Notes under the pieces: generated by a model
The model's input: only the letters and a program-made list of their open reading frames with translations
Told to the model about the DNA's origin: nothing
Databases searched by the model: none
Translations under genes and position numbers: made by a program
In this document: positions 18,134 to 27,105 of the stretch, piece by piece
Position numbering within the stretch: the stretch's first letter is position 1
Layout: each line of letters starts with the position of its first letter
Source: Rhizobium leucaenae USDA 9039
GTDB taxonomy: Bacteria > Pseudomonadota > Alphaproteobacteria > Rhizobiales > Rhizobiaceae
DNA: 64,000 bases
Direction of reading: 5' to 3'
NCBI RefSeq assembly: GCF_000426285.1
Contig: NZ_AUFB01000002.1
Coordinates: 310,001 to 374,000 of the forward strand

Positions 18134-18912
18134 CATCGCAAACCATCCATATCGCCATCGACGAACGTGGTGTCGCCCGCCTGAGCTTGACGCGGCCCGA
18201 AAAGCACAATGCCCTGTCGGCTGAGATGATCGATGCCTTGACGGAAGCCGCTTCCGATCTCAGGCGGGATCCGGGCGTGCGCGTCGTCGTCCTTGCGGGC
18301 GAAGGCGCAAGCTTTTGCGCCGGCGGCGACCTCGGCTGGATGCGCGCCCAGTTCGATGCCACCCGCGCCGGGCGCATCATTGAAGCCCGGCGGCTTGCCA
18401 TGATGTTCAAGGCCTTGAACGAATTGCCGAAGCCGCTGATCGCCCGCGTGCACGGCAATGCCTTCGGCGGCGGCGTCGGCATCCTCAGCGTCTGCGATAT
18501 GGTGATTGCAGCCGCGACCGCCCGCTTCGGCTTGACGGAAGTTCGCCTCGGCATCATTCCCGCCACCATCAGCCCCTATGTCATTGCCCGCATCGGCGAG
18601 GTTAAGGCCCGCCCGCTCTTCCTGTCCGGTAAAGTCATCGACGCCTGGCAAGCCCATGCGGCCGACTTGTTGTCCCGCGTCGTGCCTGAGGAAGCACTCG
18701 ACGAAGCCATCGAAGCCGAAATCCGCCATTTCCTCGCCGCCTCGCCGCAGGCTGCGGCGCGCGCAAAGGCGCTGGTTCGCTCTCTCGGCATGCCGATCAG
18801 TGATGAGCTCATAGATCACGTGATCACTCAATTAGCCGATACCTGGGAGACGGAGGAAGCTAAGGAAGGGGTCACGGCTTTCTTCGAGCGGCGGGAGCCA
18901 AGCTGGCGATAG
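18130..18912 (+). CDS. liuC: Enoyl-CoA hydratase family protein, likely 3-methylglutaconyl-CoA hydratase
   Basis: A crotonase-fold enzyme of 260 residues, most likely hydrating 3-methylglutaconyl-CoA to HMG-CoA between the carboxylase and the lyase. LTRPEKHNALSAEM is the CoA-binding start; the oxyanion-hole segments are FCAGGDLGWM and GGGVGILSVCDMV; TEVRLGIIPATISPYV is where the general acid/base Glu usually sits. It overlaps hmgL by four bases and closes the operon. Function rests on operon position, because crotonases are alike across several reactions. Confidence 0.88.
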   Translation: MTSQTIHIAIDERGVARLSLTRPEKHNALSAEMIDALTEAASDLRRDPGVRVVVLAGEGASFCAGGDLGWMRAQFDATRAGRIIEARRLAMMFKALNELPKPLIARVHGNAFGGGVGILSVCDMVIAAATARFGLTEVRLGIIPATISPYVIARIGEVKARPLFLSGKVIDAWQAHAADLLSRVVPEEALDEAIEAEIRHFLAASPQAAARAKALVRSLGMPISDELIDHVITQLADTWETEEAKEGVTAFFERREPSWR

Positions 18913-18917
18913 CACAT

Positions 18918-20291
18918 TTAAACTCGCCTGTTTTTCTCTATCGTCAGTTGTGGAAATTCTCCGCTCCCCGTTGCCGTTAGGTCACCAGAAGCCGGTTTGT
19001 CCCAGCGAAAGCCGAGGACCGCGCCTTTTTCCATCTGCTGGAACAGATTGTCCGAGATGACAGCCGTACCGGCGCCGTCGGCGACGGAGACGACGCAGCC
19101 GATAGGAGCTTGGCGGATGATGTTGCCGGTGGCGACGAGATTGCGGAGATAGGGACCCCAGCCGAGTTTCAGGCCCCAGAGCGGGGCGTTTTCGATGAGG
19201 TTAGACGCAATCAGCGTGTCGGCTTCGGCTGAGATCCCGATGCCGAAGCCGCTTTCCTGTGGGTAGGGGCCGGTCAGGGACAGGTTGCGGATAATATTGC
19301 CGGTTATGCTGGCAAGCCGGCCGCCCTTGTCGAAATTGGCAATCGCGATACCGTTGGCAGCGCCGTCGACGAGATTGTTGCTGACCACGGCGCCTTCGAA
19401 CTCGAATTCGCAGAAGATCGCCGTTTCGCCGGAGCGCAGGCACTGATTGCCGGTGATCTGCACGTTCGATGCCGAATTGGCGCGTACTGCGGTGAAGGCG
19501 CAATCGGCTATCTGGTTGCCGGAGACCAAGACGCCGTCGGCGCGGAAAATGTTGATGCCGTTACCGTTCTGGCCCGTGCCGCCATCATTGGCGCCGATGC
19601 GGGCGATGCGATTGCCCGTCACGACGCTGCCGTCTTCGCCCTTGTCCCAGCGATGGATGAGAATGCCGCCATTGCCGCAGTCCTCGACCGTATTGCCGGT
19701 AATCGACAATCCCGTCGACTGGACGGAATAGAGGCCGGCTTCTGCGGCGCCCGATATGCGGCTGCGTTCGATCCGCCCGCCGCAGCGCTCCAGTTGCAGC
19801 GCATGTTTGCGGCTGCCGGCGATGTCGCAATTGTCGATCAGCACTTGGTCAACGCCGGTAAATTGCAGCAACCCGCCGGCATAGTCGGCAAGCCAGTGGT
19901 TGCCGCCATCAAGAACGAGCCCGGAAAGTTCGATGCGTTTGGCCTTGTCTGCGCTCATCAGATGGCCTTCGCCGCCATAGACCAGCCGCGAAGCGCCGGG
20001 GACGCCGGTAATGCGGGTATTGTCGGGCAGCGAAAGGTTCGACACATCGTAGTTGCCGGGCGGCAGAAACACCGGCGCGTTGTCGCGCGCGGCACTGTCG
20101 ATGACGGCCTGGAGCTTGCCGCTTCTGATGTCGCTGGTGCCCGGCGTCGCTCTATAGGCGATGGCATCGATCGGTCCGCGCATCTCGGCGCTGGCCATCT
20201 TGACGAGCGGCGAGGAAAAGCCGCGTTGGGCAAACAGGCCGGTTGCGGCCGAGCCGGCGATATAGGCAATGAACGCGCGGCGCTGGACCAT
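18918..20291 (-). CDS. Tat-exported parallel beta-helix repeat protein (TIGR03808-type)
   Basis: A 457-residue exported protein. It has a twin-arginine signal, VQRRAFIAYIAGSAATGLFA, then a pectate-lyase-like right-handed beta-helix made of degenerate coils rich in ITGN, VSGN and ISDN turns from about residue 140 to 440. The pattern corresponds to the twin-arginine-plus-repeats family named TIGR03808, known from rhizobia and relatives and of unknown function. Beta-helix proteins of this shape often bind or cleave polysaccharide, so an envelope or exopolysaccharide role is plausible but unproven. AGGAG precedes the start. It diverges from the GGDEF/EAL gene; the 246-base gap holds their promoters. 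Confidence 0.88.
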   Translation of the reverse strand: MVQRRAFIAYIAGSAATGLFAQRGFSSPLVKMASAEMRGPIDAIAYRATPGTSDIRSGKLQAVIDSAARDNAPVFLPPGNYDVSNLSLPDNTRITGVPGASRLVYGGEGHLMSADKAKRIELSGLVLDGGNHWLADYAGGLLQFTGVDQVLIDNCDIAGSRKHALQLERCGGRIERSRISGAAEAGLYSVQSTGLSITGNTVEDCGNGGILIHRWDKGEDGSVVTGNRIARIGANDGGTGQNGNGINIFRADGVLVSGNQIADCAFTAVRANSASNVQITGNQCLRSGETAIFCEFEFEGAVVSNNLVDGAANGIAIANFDKGGRLASITGNIIRNLSLTGPYPQESGFGIGISAEADTLIASNLIENAPLWGLKLGWGPYLRNLVATGNIIRQAPIGCVVSVADGAGTAVISDNLFQQMEKGAVLGFRWDKPASGDLTATGSGEFPQLTIEKNRRV

Positions 20292-20537
20292 TATCAACTC
20301 CTGAAACAAACCTTCCGGAAGCACGAACCATGCCATGCGCATCTGTGCCGATTTGATACGGAAAAGGCCTGTTTTCGTGGAACAGGGTCTCCGAATTTTC
20401 GCAGGTTTCGCCCATTTATTCTTTCGTTCACCCATACCCTTAAGAGCCTTGAAGGAAGCGGGAACTATAATGATCGCGTTTTGGTTGTGACATTTGAATG
20501 GAGCCGCGCCTGCGGTTGGGTTGGGAGAATGCGCATC

Positions 20538-22856
20538 ATGAATAAGCCGGCTCTTCAGCACGCCCGGACAGGCGAGCGCAGTCGTTCGCTCGATATCGAG
20601 ACGGAGCGCCTGTTGGCAGCCACGCAGGCGCTGATGGCGGCGAACGCGCACCACGTCGCCGATGGCATCGAGCAATTGCGCCTCAAGGCGATCGTACATG
20701 AATTGCCGGATTTTCTCTTCGTCAAGGATCGGGAAAGCCGCTTCGTCTTCGCCAATTCCGCCACGGCAAAAAGTCTCGGCCTGGAAAGAGCCAGCGCGCT
20801 GACCGGCAAGACCGATTTCGATTTGGTGCCGCTGGAGCGGGCTACGAAATACTACCGCATCGAGCAGGAAATCATCGCTAGCGGCAAGCCGCGGCTCGAT
20901 ATGGAAGACGTCATTCCCTCCGCGAGCGGCGGTAAGCCGGTCTATCGGCTGACCTCGAAGTTGCCGCTGCGCAACGATCGCGGTGAGGTGATCGGGCTGA
21001 TCTGCATTTCGCGCGATATTACCGAACGCAAACGCCAGGAGCATCTGCGCCGCAACCAGGCCGAGCTCTTGGAAATGATTGCCAAAAGCGAGCCGCTGGA
21101 GATGATCCTCGAGGCGCTGGTATTGATGGTCGAAGATCAAATGACCGACATAAAAGGGTCGGTCCTGCTGCTCGATCCCGAAGGCATCCATCTCTCCCAC
21201 GGCGCGGCCCCTAATCTGCCAGCCACCTATAGCCGCCTGATCGACGGTATTGCCATCGGACCGAAAGTCGGCTCCTGCGGCACGGCGGCCTGGCGCGGCA
21301 AGCCGGTCTTCGTCTACGACACCCAGACGGATCCGCTCTGGGAGGATTTTTCTGATCTAGCCGCGCAATATGGCCTGCGCTCGTGCTGGTCGACGCCGAT
21401 CATGACGTCGCAGGGCAACGTTCTCGGCACTTTCGCGCTCTATTCCGGTACCGTGCGTGAGCCGACCGAACGCGAGCTGGAGCTGGTCGCCATGGCGACC
21501 CACATCGCCGGCATCGCCATCGAGCGCAAGCGCGCCGAAGACCGCGCCTATTTCATGGCCCATCATGACGACCTGACAGGTCTGCCGAACCGTGCCTTTC
21601 TCAAGGAGAACATGGCGAAGATCCTGTTCAAGGCTCGCCGGAACGGCCGCAAGGTGACGGTCGCTTATGTCGATCTCGACAATTTCAAGCAGGTCAACGA
21701 CAGCCGCGGCCACAGCGCCGGCGACGAGCTGTTGAAGGAGCTGACGGCCCGCATGGTCGATAGCCTCAGGGCCTCCGATATGGTGGTGCGCCTCGGCGGA
21801 GACGAGTTCCTGCTGGTCATCGTCCATCAGTCGCGCCACGACACCGGCATCACCCGGCGGCTGCGTGAACTGCAGAAGGCGATTACGCAGCCGGTGGTGA
21901 TCGGGGAAATCAAGATCGCCGTGACGAGCAGCATCGGCGTTGCTGCCTTTCCGGCCGATGGGGAGACTCCGGATGAGTTGATCGCCTGTGCCGACGCGGC
22001 CATGTACAAGGCCAAGGAGCATGGCCGCAACCGGCTGCAATATCATATTCACAGGCCGGACGCGGCTGGCGTCATGCCGCTGAGCGAGCAGGAAGAATTG
22101 CGCAGCGCCATCGGTGCCAAGCAGTTCTTTCTGGAATACCAGCCGCAGGTCGATGTCGCGAGTGGCCGCATTGTCGGGCTGGAGGCGCTGGTGCGCTGGC
22201 GTCATCCGCGCCACGGCATGATGCCGCCCGGTCAGTTCATCCCGCTGGCGGAAGAATCCGGGCTGATCATCCCGCTCGGTTTGTTCGTGCTGAACGAGGC
22301 CTGCCGGCAGGCCAAGGAATGGCAGGTAATGGGCCTGCCGCCGCTTACGATCGCCGTCAATGTTTCGGCTCGGCAGTTCGGCGATCCGGCGCTTGCCGCG
22401 CACGTCACCGAAGCTCTGGAGGCGAGCGGCCTCGAGCCGCAATGGCTGGAGCTTGAGTTGACGGAGAGCACGCTGATGCATGATGTGCCGCGCGGCCTGC
22501 ACGTCATGCAGGCGCTGAAGGCGCTTGGCGTGCGTCTGTCCATCGACGATTTCGGCACCGGCTATTCCAGCCTGGCGGCGCTGAAGACCTTTCCCTTCGA
22601 CCGTCTCAAAATGGACCGTTCCTTCGTCGAGGCCTTGCCACGCGACGAGACGACCGTCGCCATCGCCTCGGCCGTCATCTCGCTTGCGCGCCGGCTGCGC
22701 CTGGCTGTTGTGGCCGAAGGCGTGGAAACGGACGAGCAACTCGAATTCCTGCGTCAGGCTCAGTGCCATGACGCCCAGGGCTTTTATTTTTCACGGCCGG
22801 TCGGGCCAGGGGAGATCGCGAAAATTCTCGCAAGAGCCGGTGATCGCCTCGCTTGA
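20538..22856 (+). CDS. Cyclic-di-GMP signalling protein, PAS-GAF-GGDEF-EAL
   Basis: A 772-residue hybrid sensor that may both make and break c-di-GMP. A PAS domain (about 48-165, with LPDFLFVKDRESRFVFAN) is followed by a GAF domain (about 175-340, SCGTAAWRGKPVFV), a GGDEF cyclase domain with an intact RLGGDEF (420-424) preceded by HHDDLTGLPNRAF, and an EAL phosphodiesterase domain whose EALVRW is at 549, with DDFGTGYSSLAALKTF and a later VVAEGVETDEQ. Both catalytic motifs look complete. There are no membrane segments, so it is cytoplasmic. GGGAGA sits nine bases before ATG 20538 and only one base before ATG 20529. It diverges from the Tat beta-helix gene. Confidence 0.93.
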   Translation: MNKPALQHARTGERSRSLDIETERLLAATQALMAANAHHVADGIEQLRLKAIVHELPDFLFVKDRESRFVFANSATAKSLGLERASALTGKTDFDLVPLERATKYYRIEQEIIASGKPRLDMEDVIPSASGGKPVYRLTSKLPLRNDRGEVIGLICISRDITERKRQEHLRRNQAELLEMIAKSEPLEMILEALVLMVEDQMTDIKGSVLLLDPEGIHLSHGAAPNLPATYSRLIDGIAIGPKVGSCGTAAWRGKPVFVYDTQTDPLWEDFSDLAAQYGLRSCWSTPIMTSQGNVLGTFALYSGTVREPTERELELVAMATHIAGIAIERKRAEDRAYFMAHHDDLTGLPNRAFLKENMAKILFKARRNGRKVTVAYVDLDNFKQVNDSRGHSAGDELLKELTARMVDSLRASDMVVRLGGDEFLLVIVHQSRHDTGITRRLRELQKAITQPVVIGEIKIAVTSSIGVAAFPADGETPDELIACADAAMYKAKEHGRNRLQYHIHRPDAAGVMPLSEQEELRSAIGAKQFFLEYQPQVDVASGRIVGLEALVRWRHPRHGMMPPGQFIPLAEESGLIIPLGLFVLNEACRQAKEWQVMGLPPLTIAVNVSARQFGDPALAAHVTEALEASGLEPQWLELELTESTLMHDVPRGLHVMQALKALGVRLSIDDFGTGYSSLAALKTFPFDRLKMDRSFVEALPRDETTVAIASAVISLARRLRLAVVAEGVETDEQLEFLRQAQCHDAQGFYFSRPVGPGEIAKILARAGDRLA

Positions 22857-22948
22857 ACCCATCACTGTCCACTGTAATTCTGCCCCGATATATGTGGCCC
22901 TTAAATTGATTCTGTCTGGGGCCAGACGCCAAGAGGGGAAATCGATTT

Positions 22949-23521
22949 ATGGGCAAGGGGCGCATCGAAGCCTTTTCCGATGGCGTGATCGCCATCATCA
23001 TCACCATTATGGTGCTGGAATTGAAAGCGCCACATGGCGAGGGGCTGCAGGCGCTGATCCCGCTGATCCCGACGCTGCTTTCCTATGTTCTAAGCTTCGT
23101 CTATGTCGGCATCTACTGGAACAATCACCATCATATGTTCCAGGCGGTGAAGCATGTCAGGGGCGGCGTGCTTTGGGCCAATCTGCATCTGCTGTTCTGG
23201 CTGTCTTTGATGCCCTTCGCCACCGGCTGGATGGACGATAACGACTTCGCCATGACCCCGGTGATGGTTTATGGCTTCATCTTGCTGATGTGCGGTTTCG
23301 CCTATTACATCCTCGGCCGGATGCTGATCCGCGTGCATGGCAGGGATTCCGATTTTGCCCACACACTCGGCTCGGATGGTAAGGCCGCGCTCTCCGTCAG
23401 CCTCTACATCATCGCGATCATACTTGCCGCCATTAATCCGTTCATCTCCCTCGGCATCTATTTTATCGTCGCTTGCATATGGCTGATACCGGACCGGCGC
23501 TTCGAACGGATGATGAAGTAG
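22949..23521 (+). CDS. TMEM175-like (DUF1211) membrane channel protein
   Basis: A 190-residue membrane protein with the family signature RIEAFSDGVIAIIITIMVLE in the first helix and about six hydrophobic helices overall. TMEM175-family bacterial proteins form tetrameric potassium-permeable channels. The characteristic FSDGV-(A/I)II-T motif is intact. The HHHMFQAVKHVR stretch between helices is histidine-rich but short. GAGGGGAAA lies about eight bases before the ATG. It is monocistronic as far as the spacing shows. Confidence 0.85.
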   Translation: MGKGRIEAFSDGVIAIIITIMVLELKAPHGEGLQALIPLIPTLLSYVLSFVYVGIYWNNHHHMFQAVKHVRGGVLWANLHLLFWLSLMPFATGWMDDNDFAMTPVMVYGFILLMCGFAYYILGRMLIRVHGRDSDFAHTLGSDGKAALSVSLYIIAIILAAINPFISLGIYFIVACIWLIPDRRFERMMK

Positions 23522-23569
23522 ACGGGCGTCGATCTGTGGGCGACTCACGAACCGTGTTAGTCCTTTGAC

Positions 23570-24340
23570 ATGCGGGTTGCAGCCTTTCAACGCCGAGCAC
23601 TGTTCGATGCCCTCGATGAGGTCGGGAATGTGCTTTCGCGCGACTTGACGTGGGCAGATGAGCAAGGCATCGACCTCGCCCTTTTCCCCGAATGCTATCT
23701 TCAGGGACACAGCTATGAATCGGCACTTACCAGGCGGCGTGCACTCTCACTCGATGATCCTGCCCTGAATGCCTTGATCGCCCGCTGTGCATCGGGGAAG
23801 ACGACCGCGATCATCGGCCTCTTCGAGCGGCGAGGGGAGTCGATTTACAACAGCGCGGTCGTCGCGAGGGCGGGGCGGATAAGCGGGGTCTACGCCAAGA
23901 TGCATCCCATCGAAAGGGGCTGCACGCCCGGGACCGATTTTCCGGTCTGGGCACTCGGCGATTGGTGCTTCGGCATCAATATCTGTTCCGATCTCAGATA
24001 TCCCTATACGGCGGCCCGGCTCGCCAGAAAAGGAGCAGGCCTCATCTGCAATCCCCTCAATCTGATGCTTCGCCCGCACAAGGCGGAAAAGTGGCATAGG
24101 CCTGCCATCGAAAGCTTGCGGATAGGCGCCAAGCATACAAAATGCTGGGTCATGTCGGCCGATGTCGTCGGCAGCAATGCCGACGGCTGGGTGAGTTACG
24201 GCAGTACCGCGATCGTCGATCCGAACGGCGTGGTCGTCGCGAAGGCCAAAGCGTACAGCGAAGATGTTCTGGTTTTCGATCTGCCCGACGAACGGCTTGA
24301 AGCGAACTCGGTCAAAAAAGCGGCAATGATCGCTACATAA
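23570..24340 (+). CDS. Carbon-nitrogen hydrolase (nitrilase superfamily)
   Basis: A 256-residue cytoplasmic amidase or nitrilase-superfamily enzyme. The catalytic triad is readable: E41 in LALFPECYLQG, K110 in GVYAKMHP and C139 in FGINICSDLRYPY. FPECYLQGH resembles N-carbamoyl-type or predicted amidohydrolases, but the substrate is unknown. The ribosome site is weak, and the start was taken from the alignment-like N-terminus MRVAAFQ, typical for the fold. It precedes the exonuclease/ligase pair by 28 bases and could be co-transcribed with it, although no functional link is known. Confidence 0.83.
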   Translation: MRVAAFQRRALFDALDEVGNVLSRDLTWADEQGIDLALFPECYLQGHSYESALTRRRALSLDDPALNALIARCASGKTTAIIGLFERRGESIYNSAVVARAGRISGVYAKMHPIERGCTPGTDFPVWALGDWCFGINICSDLRYPYTAARLARKGAGLICNPLNLMLRPHKAEKWHRPAIESLRIGAKHTKCWVMSADVVGSNADGWVSYGSTAIVDPNGVVVAKAKAYSEDVLVFDLPDERLEANSVKKAAMIAT

Positions 24341-24368
24341 TTGCATAAATCACGCTATCTTTTGTCCC

Positions 24369-25379
24369 ATGAGACCGGATCAACTGCTGTATCCCGCCCC
24401 TGAGGGGCTGTTCTGCCCGATCGGCGGCTTCTATGTCGATCCGGTGCGGCCGGTCGAGCGGGCGTTGATAACGCATGGACATTCCGACCATGCCCGCGCC
24501 GGCCATGGCCGAGTGCTCGCCACCCGCCAGACCCTGGACATCATGCGGATACGCTATGGCGATGATTTCGCTGGATCGGAGCAGCCGGTCGGTTTCGGCG
24601 AGGAGCTGACGATCAACGGCGTTCGGGTGCGGTTTCATCCGGCCGGACACGTCCTCGGTTCCGCACAGATCGCGGTGGAGAAAGACGGGCTGCGCATTGT
24701 CGTATCCGGCGATTATAAGCGGCGGCCGGACCCGACCTGCGCCGCCTACGTGCCTGTTGCCTGCGACGTCTTCATTACCGAGGCGACCTTCGGATTGCCG
24801 GTCTTCCATCATCCCGATCCGATGGACGAGACGGCGAAGCTCTTGGCTTCGCTTCGGCAATTTCCCGAGCGCACCCATCTCATCGGCGCCTATGCACTCG
24901 GCAAGGCGCAGCGTGTCATCCGGCTGCTGCGCGATGCCGGTTACGACAGGCCGATCTATATTCACGGCGCGCTGGAGACGCTATGCAGTTACTATGCCGG
25001 ACAGGGGATCGCGCTTGGCGAGTTATTGCCGGCAACGATCGAAAGCCGGGACCAATCGATCTTCAAGGGCGCCATCGTCGTCGGGCCGCCGTCGGCTTTT
25101 GCCGATCGCTGGGCGCGGCGGTTCCATGAGCCTCTGCCCGCCTTTGCGTCGGGCTGGATGATGGTGCGCCAGCGCGCCAAGCAGCTCGGCGTCGAGCTGC
25201 CGCTCGTCATTTCGGATCATTGCGATTGGCCGGAGCTGACGGAGACCATCTCGGAGCTGAAACCGGGCGAAGTCTGGGTCACCCATGGACGCGAAGAGGC
25301 TCTTGTGCGCTGGTGCGAATTGCAGGGCATCCCGGCCAAGCCGTTGCATCTGATCGGCTATGAGGATGAGGGTGACTAA
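24369..25379 (+). CDS. Ligase-associated DNA exonuclease (metallo-beta-lactamase/beta-CASP fold)
   Basis: A 336-residue nuclease of the beta-CASP type that accompanies the Lhr-linked ATP-dependent DNA ligase. The metal motif HGHSDHARAGH near residue 38 is intact. FHPAGHVLGSAQI and VVSGDYKRRPDP supply further ligands, and TEATFGLP with SDHCDWPEL marks the beta-CASP region. It probably trims 3' ends or processes damage for sealing. It overlaps the ligase by one base (TAATG), indicating coupling. Confidence 0.92.
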   Translation: MRPDQLLYPAPEGLFCPIGGFYVDPVRPVERALITHGHSDHARAGHGRVLATRQTLDIMRIRYGDDFAGSEQPVGFGEELTINGVRVRFHPAGHVLGSAQIAVEKDGLRIVVSGDYKRRPDPTCAAYVPVACDVFITEATFGLPVFHHPDPMDETAKLLASLRQFPERTHLIGAYALGKAQRVIRLLRDAGYDRPIYIHGALETLCSYYAGQGIALGELLPATIESRDQSIFKGAIVVGPPSAFADRWARRFHEPLPAFASGWMMVRQRAKQLGVELPLVISDHCDWPELTETISELKPGEVWVTHGREEALVRWCELQGIPAKPLHLIGYEDEGD

Positions 25380-27016
25380 TGAAAGCCTTCGCAGATCTCC
25401 TCGATCGCCTGGTGCTGACGCCGAGCCGCAACGGCAAGCTGAAGCTGCTTATCGATTATTTTCGCGATACGCCCGACCCCGATCGGGGCTATGGTCTTGC
25501 TGCGATCGCCGGCACGCTCGAGGTGCGCAACGTCAAACCAGCCATGCTGCGCGAGCTTGTGCTGGAACGCATGGACGAAGTGCTGTTTCATTATTCCTAT
25601 GACTACGTCGGTGATCTCGCCGAGACCATTTCGCTGGTCTGGGACAAGGAAAGCGACATCATCCGCCCGGCGGGCGAGCAGCCGAAGCTTGGAGAGGTGG
25701 TGCGTCGGATGAATGCGCTGGGGCGTACCGAGGTGCGCAGCTTCGTTCGCGACCTGCTTGACCGGCTGGACACGTCAGGCCGCTTTGCCTTCCTGAAGCT
25801 CGCCACCGGTGCGCTACGCATCGGTGTGTCGGCGCGGCTTGCCAAGCAGGCTCTGGCGGAGCTGAGCGGCAAGCACGTGACCGAGATCGAAACGCTATGG
25901 CATGGGTTGCAGCCGCCCTATGAAAGCCTGTTCCAATGGCTGGAGGGCAAAGGCGACAAACCCGTGCTGGCGACGCCGGCGATCTTCCATTCCGTCATGC
26001 TCGCCAATGCCGTCGAGCCCGGAGATCTCGATGGGCTCAATCCCCTGGATTATGCCGCCGAGTGGAAATGGGACGGCATCCGCGTGCAGCTTTCGCGCGC
26101 GGGGATGACGAGCAAACTTTATTCCCGCTCCGGCGACGACATTTCCGGGGCCTTTCCAGATATCGTTGACGTCATCAGCTTCGAGGGTGTGGTGGACGGC
26201 GAATTGTTGGTCGGCGGCACAGCGCGTTCCAACAGTCCGACCCGCACCTTCTCTGACCTGCAGCAGCGGTTGAACCGCAAAACGGTAACAACGAAGATGC
26301 TGGAGGAATATCCGGCCTTCATCCGTGCCTATGACCTGCTATTCGATGGCGAAGAGGACGTGCGTGCCCGCGGCTTTCTCGATCGGCGGGAGCGGTTGAC
26401 GGAAATTATCGAGGCTGCGCCACACGATCGTTTCGACCTCTCGCCGCTGGTGGATTTTACCTCCTGGGAGGAGTTGGACCAATTGCGTTCGGCACCGCCT
26501 GATCCCGTTATCGAAGGCGTCATGATCAAGCGCCGCGACAGTGCCTATCTCTCCGGCCGCGCCAAGGGGCCGTGGTTCAAATGGAAGCGCAACCCATACA
26601 ATGTCGATGCGGTGCTGATGTATGCCCAGCGAGGCCATGGCAAGCGTTCGAGCTATTATTCCGATTTCACCTTCGGCGTCTGGTCGATGACACCGGAGGG
26701 CGAACAACTGGTGCCGGTCGGCAAGGCCTATTTCGGTTTCACGGATGCCGAGCTGGAAGTGCTCGACAAGTTCGTGCGCAACAATACGATCGATCGTTTC
26801 GGCCCGGTAAGAGCGGTCAGGGCGGATCGCGATTTCGGCTTCGTTCTCGAAGTCGCCTTTGAAGGGATCAACCGTTCGACGCGGCACAAATCCGGCGTTG
26901 CCATGCGTTTTCCACGAATTGCTCGTCTGAGACCCAACAAGCCGCCCTATGAGGCGGATCGGCTGGAAAATTTGGTGGCGCTGATTGACGCCAAGGCTCC
27001 TGCCGTTGATGAATAG
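25379..27016 (+). CDS. ATP-dependent DNA ligase (cisplatin-damage-response type)
   Basis: A 545-residue ATP-dependent DNA ligase of the LigB/Lig-associated-nuclease type linked to DNA-damage response in Proteobacteria. The adenylated lysine is K230 in EWKWDGIRVQ. Further nucleotidyltransferase motifs are SRSGDD, VVDGELLV and IEGVMIKRRDSAYL, with KWKRNPYN (motif V) and RFPRIARLRPNK at the end of the OB domain. An N-terminal helical DNA-binding domain covers about residues 1-200. The nuclease gene precedes it. The Lhr-type helicase and phosphoesterase that complete the module elsewhere are absent on both sides. Confidence 0.93.
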   Translation: MKAFADLLDRLVLTPSRNGKLKLLIDYFRDTPDPDRGYGLAAIAGTLEVRNVKPAMLRELVLERMDEVLFHYSYDYVGDLAETISLVWDKESDIIRPAGEQPKLGEVVRRMNALGRTEVRSFVRDLLDRLDTSGRFAFLKLATGALRIGVSARLAKQALAELSGKHVTEIETLWHGLQPPYESLFQWLEGKGDKPVLATPAIFHSVMLANAVEPGDLDGLNPLDYAAEWKWDGIRVQLSRAGMTSKLYSRSGDDISGAFPDIVDVISFEGVVDGELLVGGTARSNSPTRTFSDLQQRLNRKTVTTKMLEEYPAFIRAYDLLFDGEEDVRARGFLDRRERLTEIIEAAPHDRFDLSPLVDFTSWEELDQLRSAPPDPVIEGVMIKRRDSAYLSGRAKGPWFKWKRNPYNVDAVLMYAQRGHGKRSSYYSDFTFGVWSMTPEGEQLVPVGKAYFGFTDAELEVLDKFVRNNTIDRFGPVRAVRADRDFGFVLEVAFEGINRSTRHKSGVAMRFPRIARLRPNKPPYEADRLENLVALIDAKAPAVDE

Positions 27017-27105
27017 GATAGGCCGATTCCTCACCACAATGTGAGTTGGCCTCGCCTTTCAACCTGTGCAGATTTTGATCCGCCGGGGATATTTGGACAG
27101 AGCAT

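Noticed and set aside
21357..22769. A 470-residue minus-strand frame opposite the GGDEF-EAL gene.
   Set aside because: Composition is typical of a third-position mirror, without family motifs; the plus-strand frame has intact GGDEF and EAL signatures.
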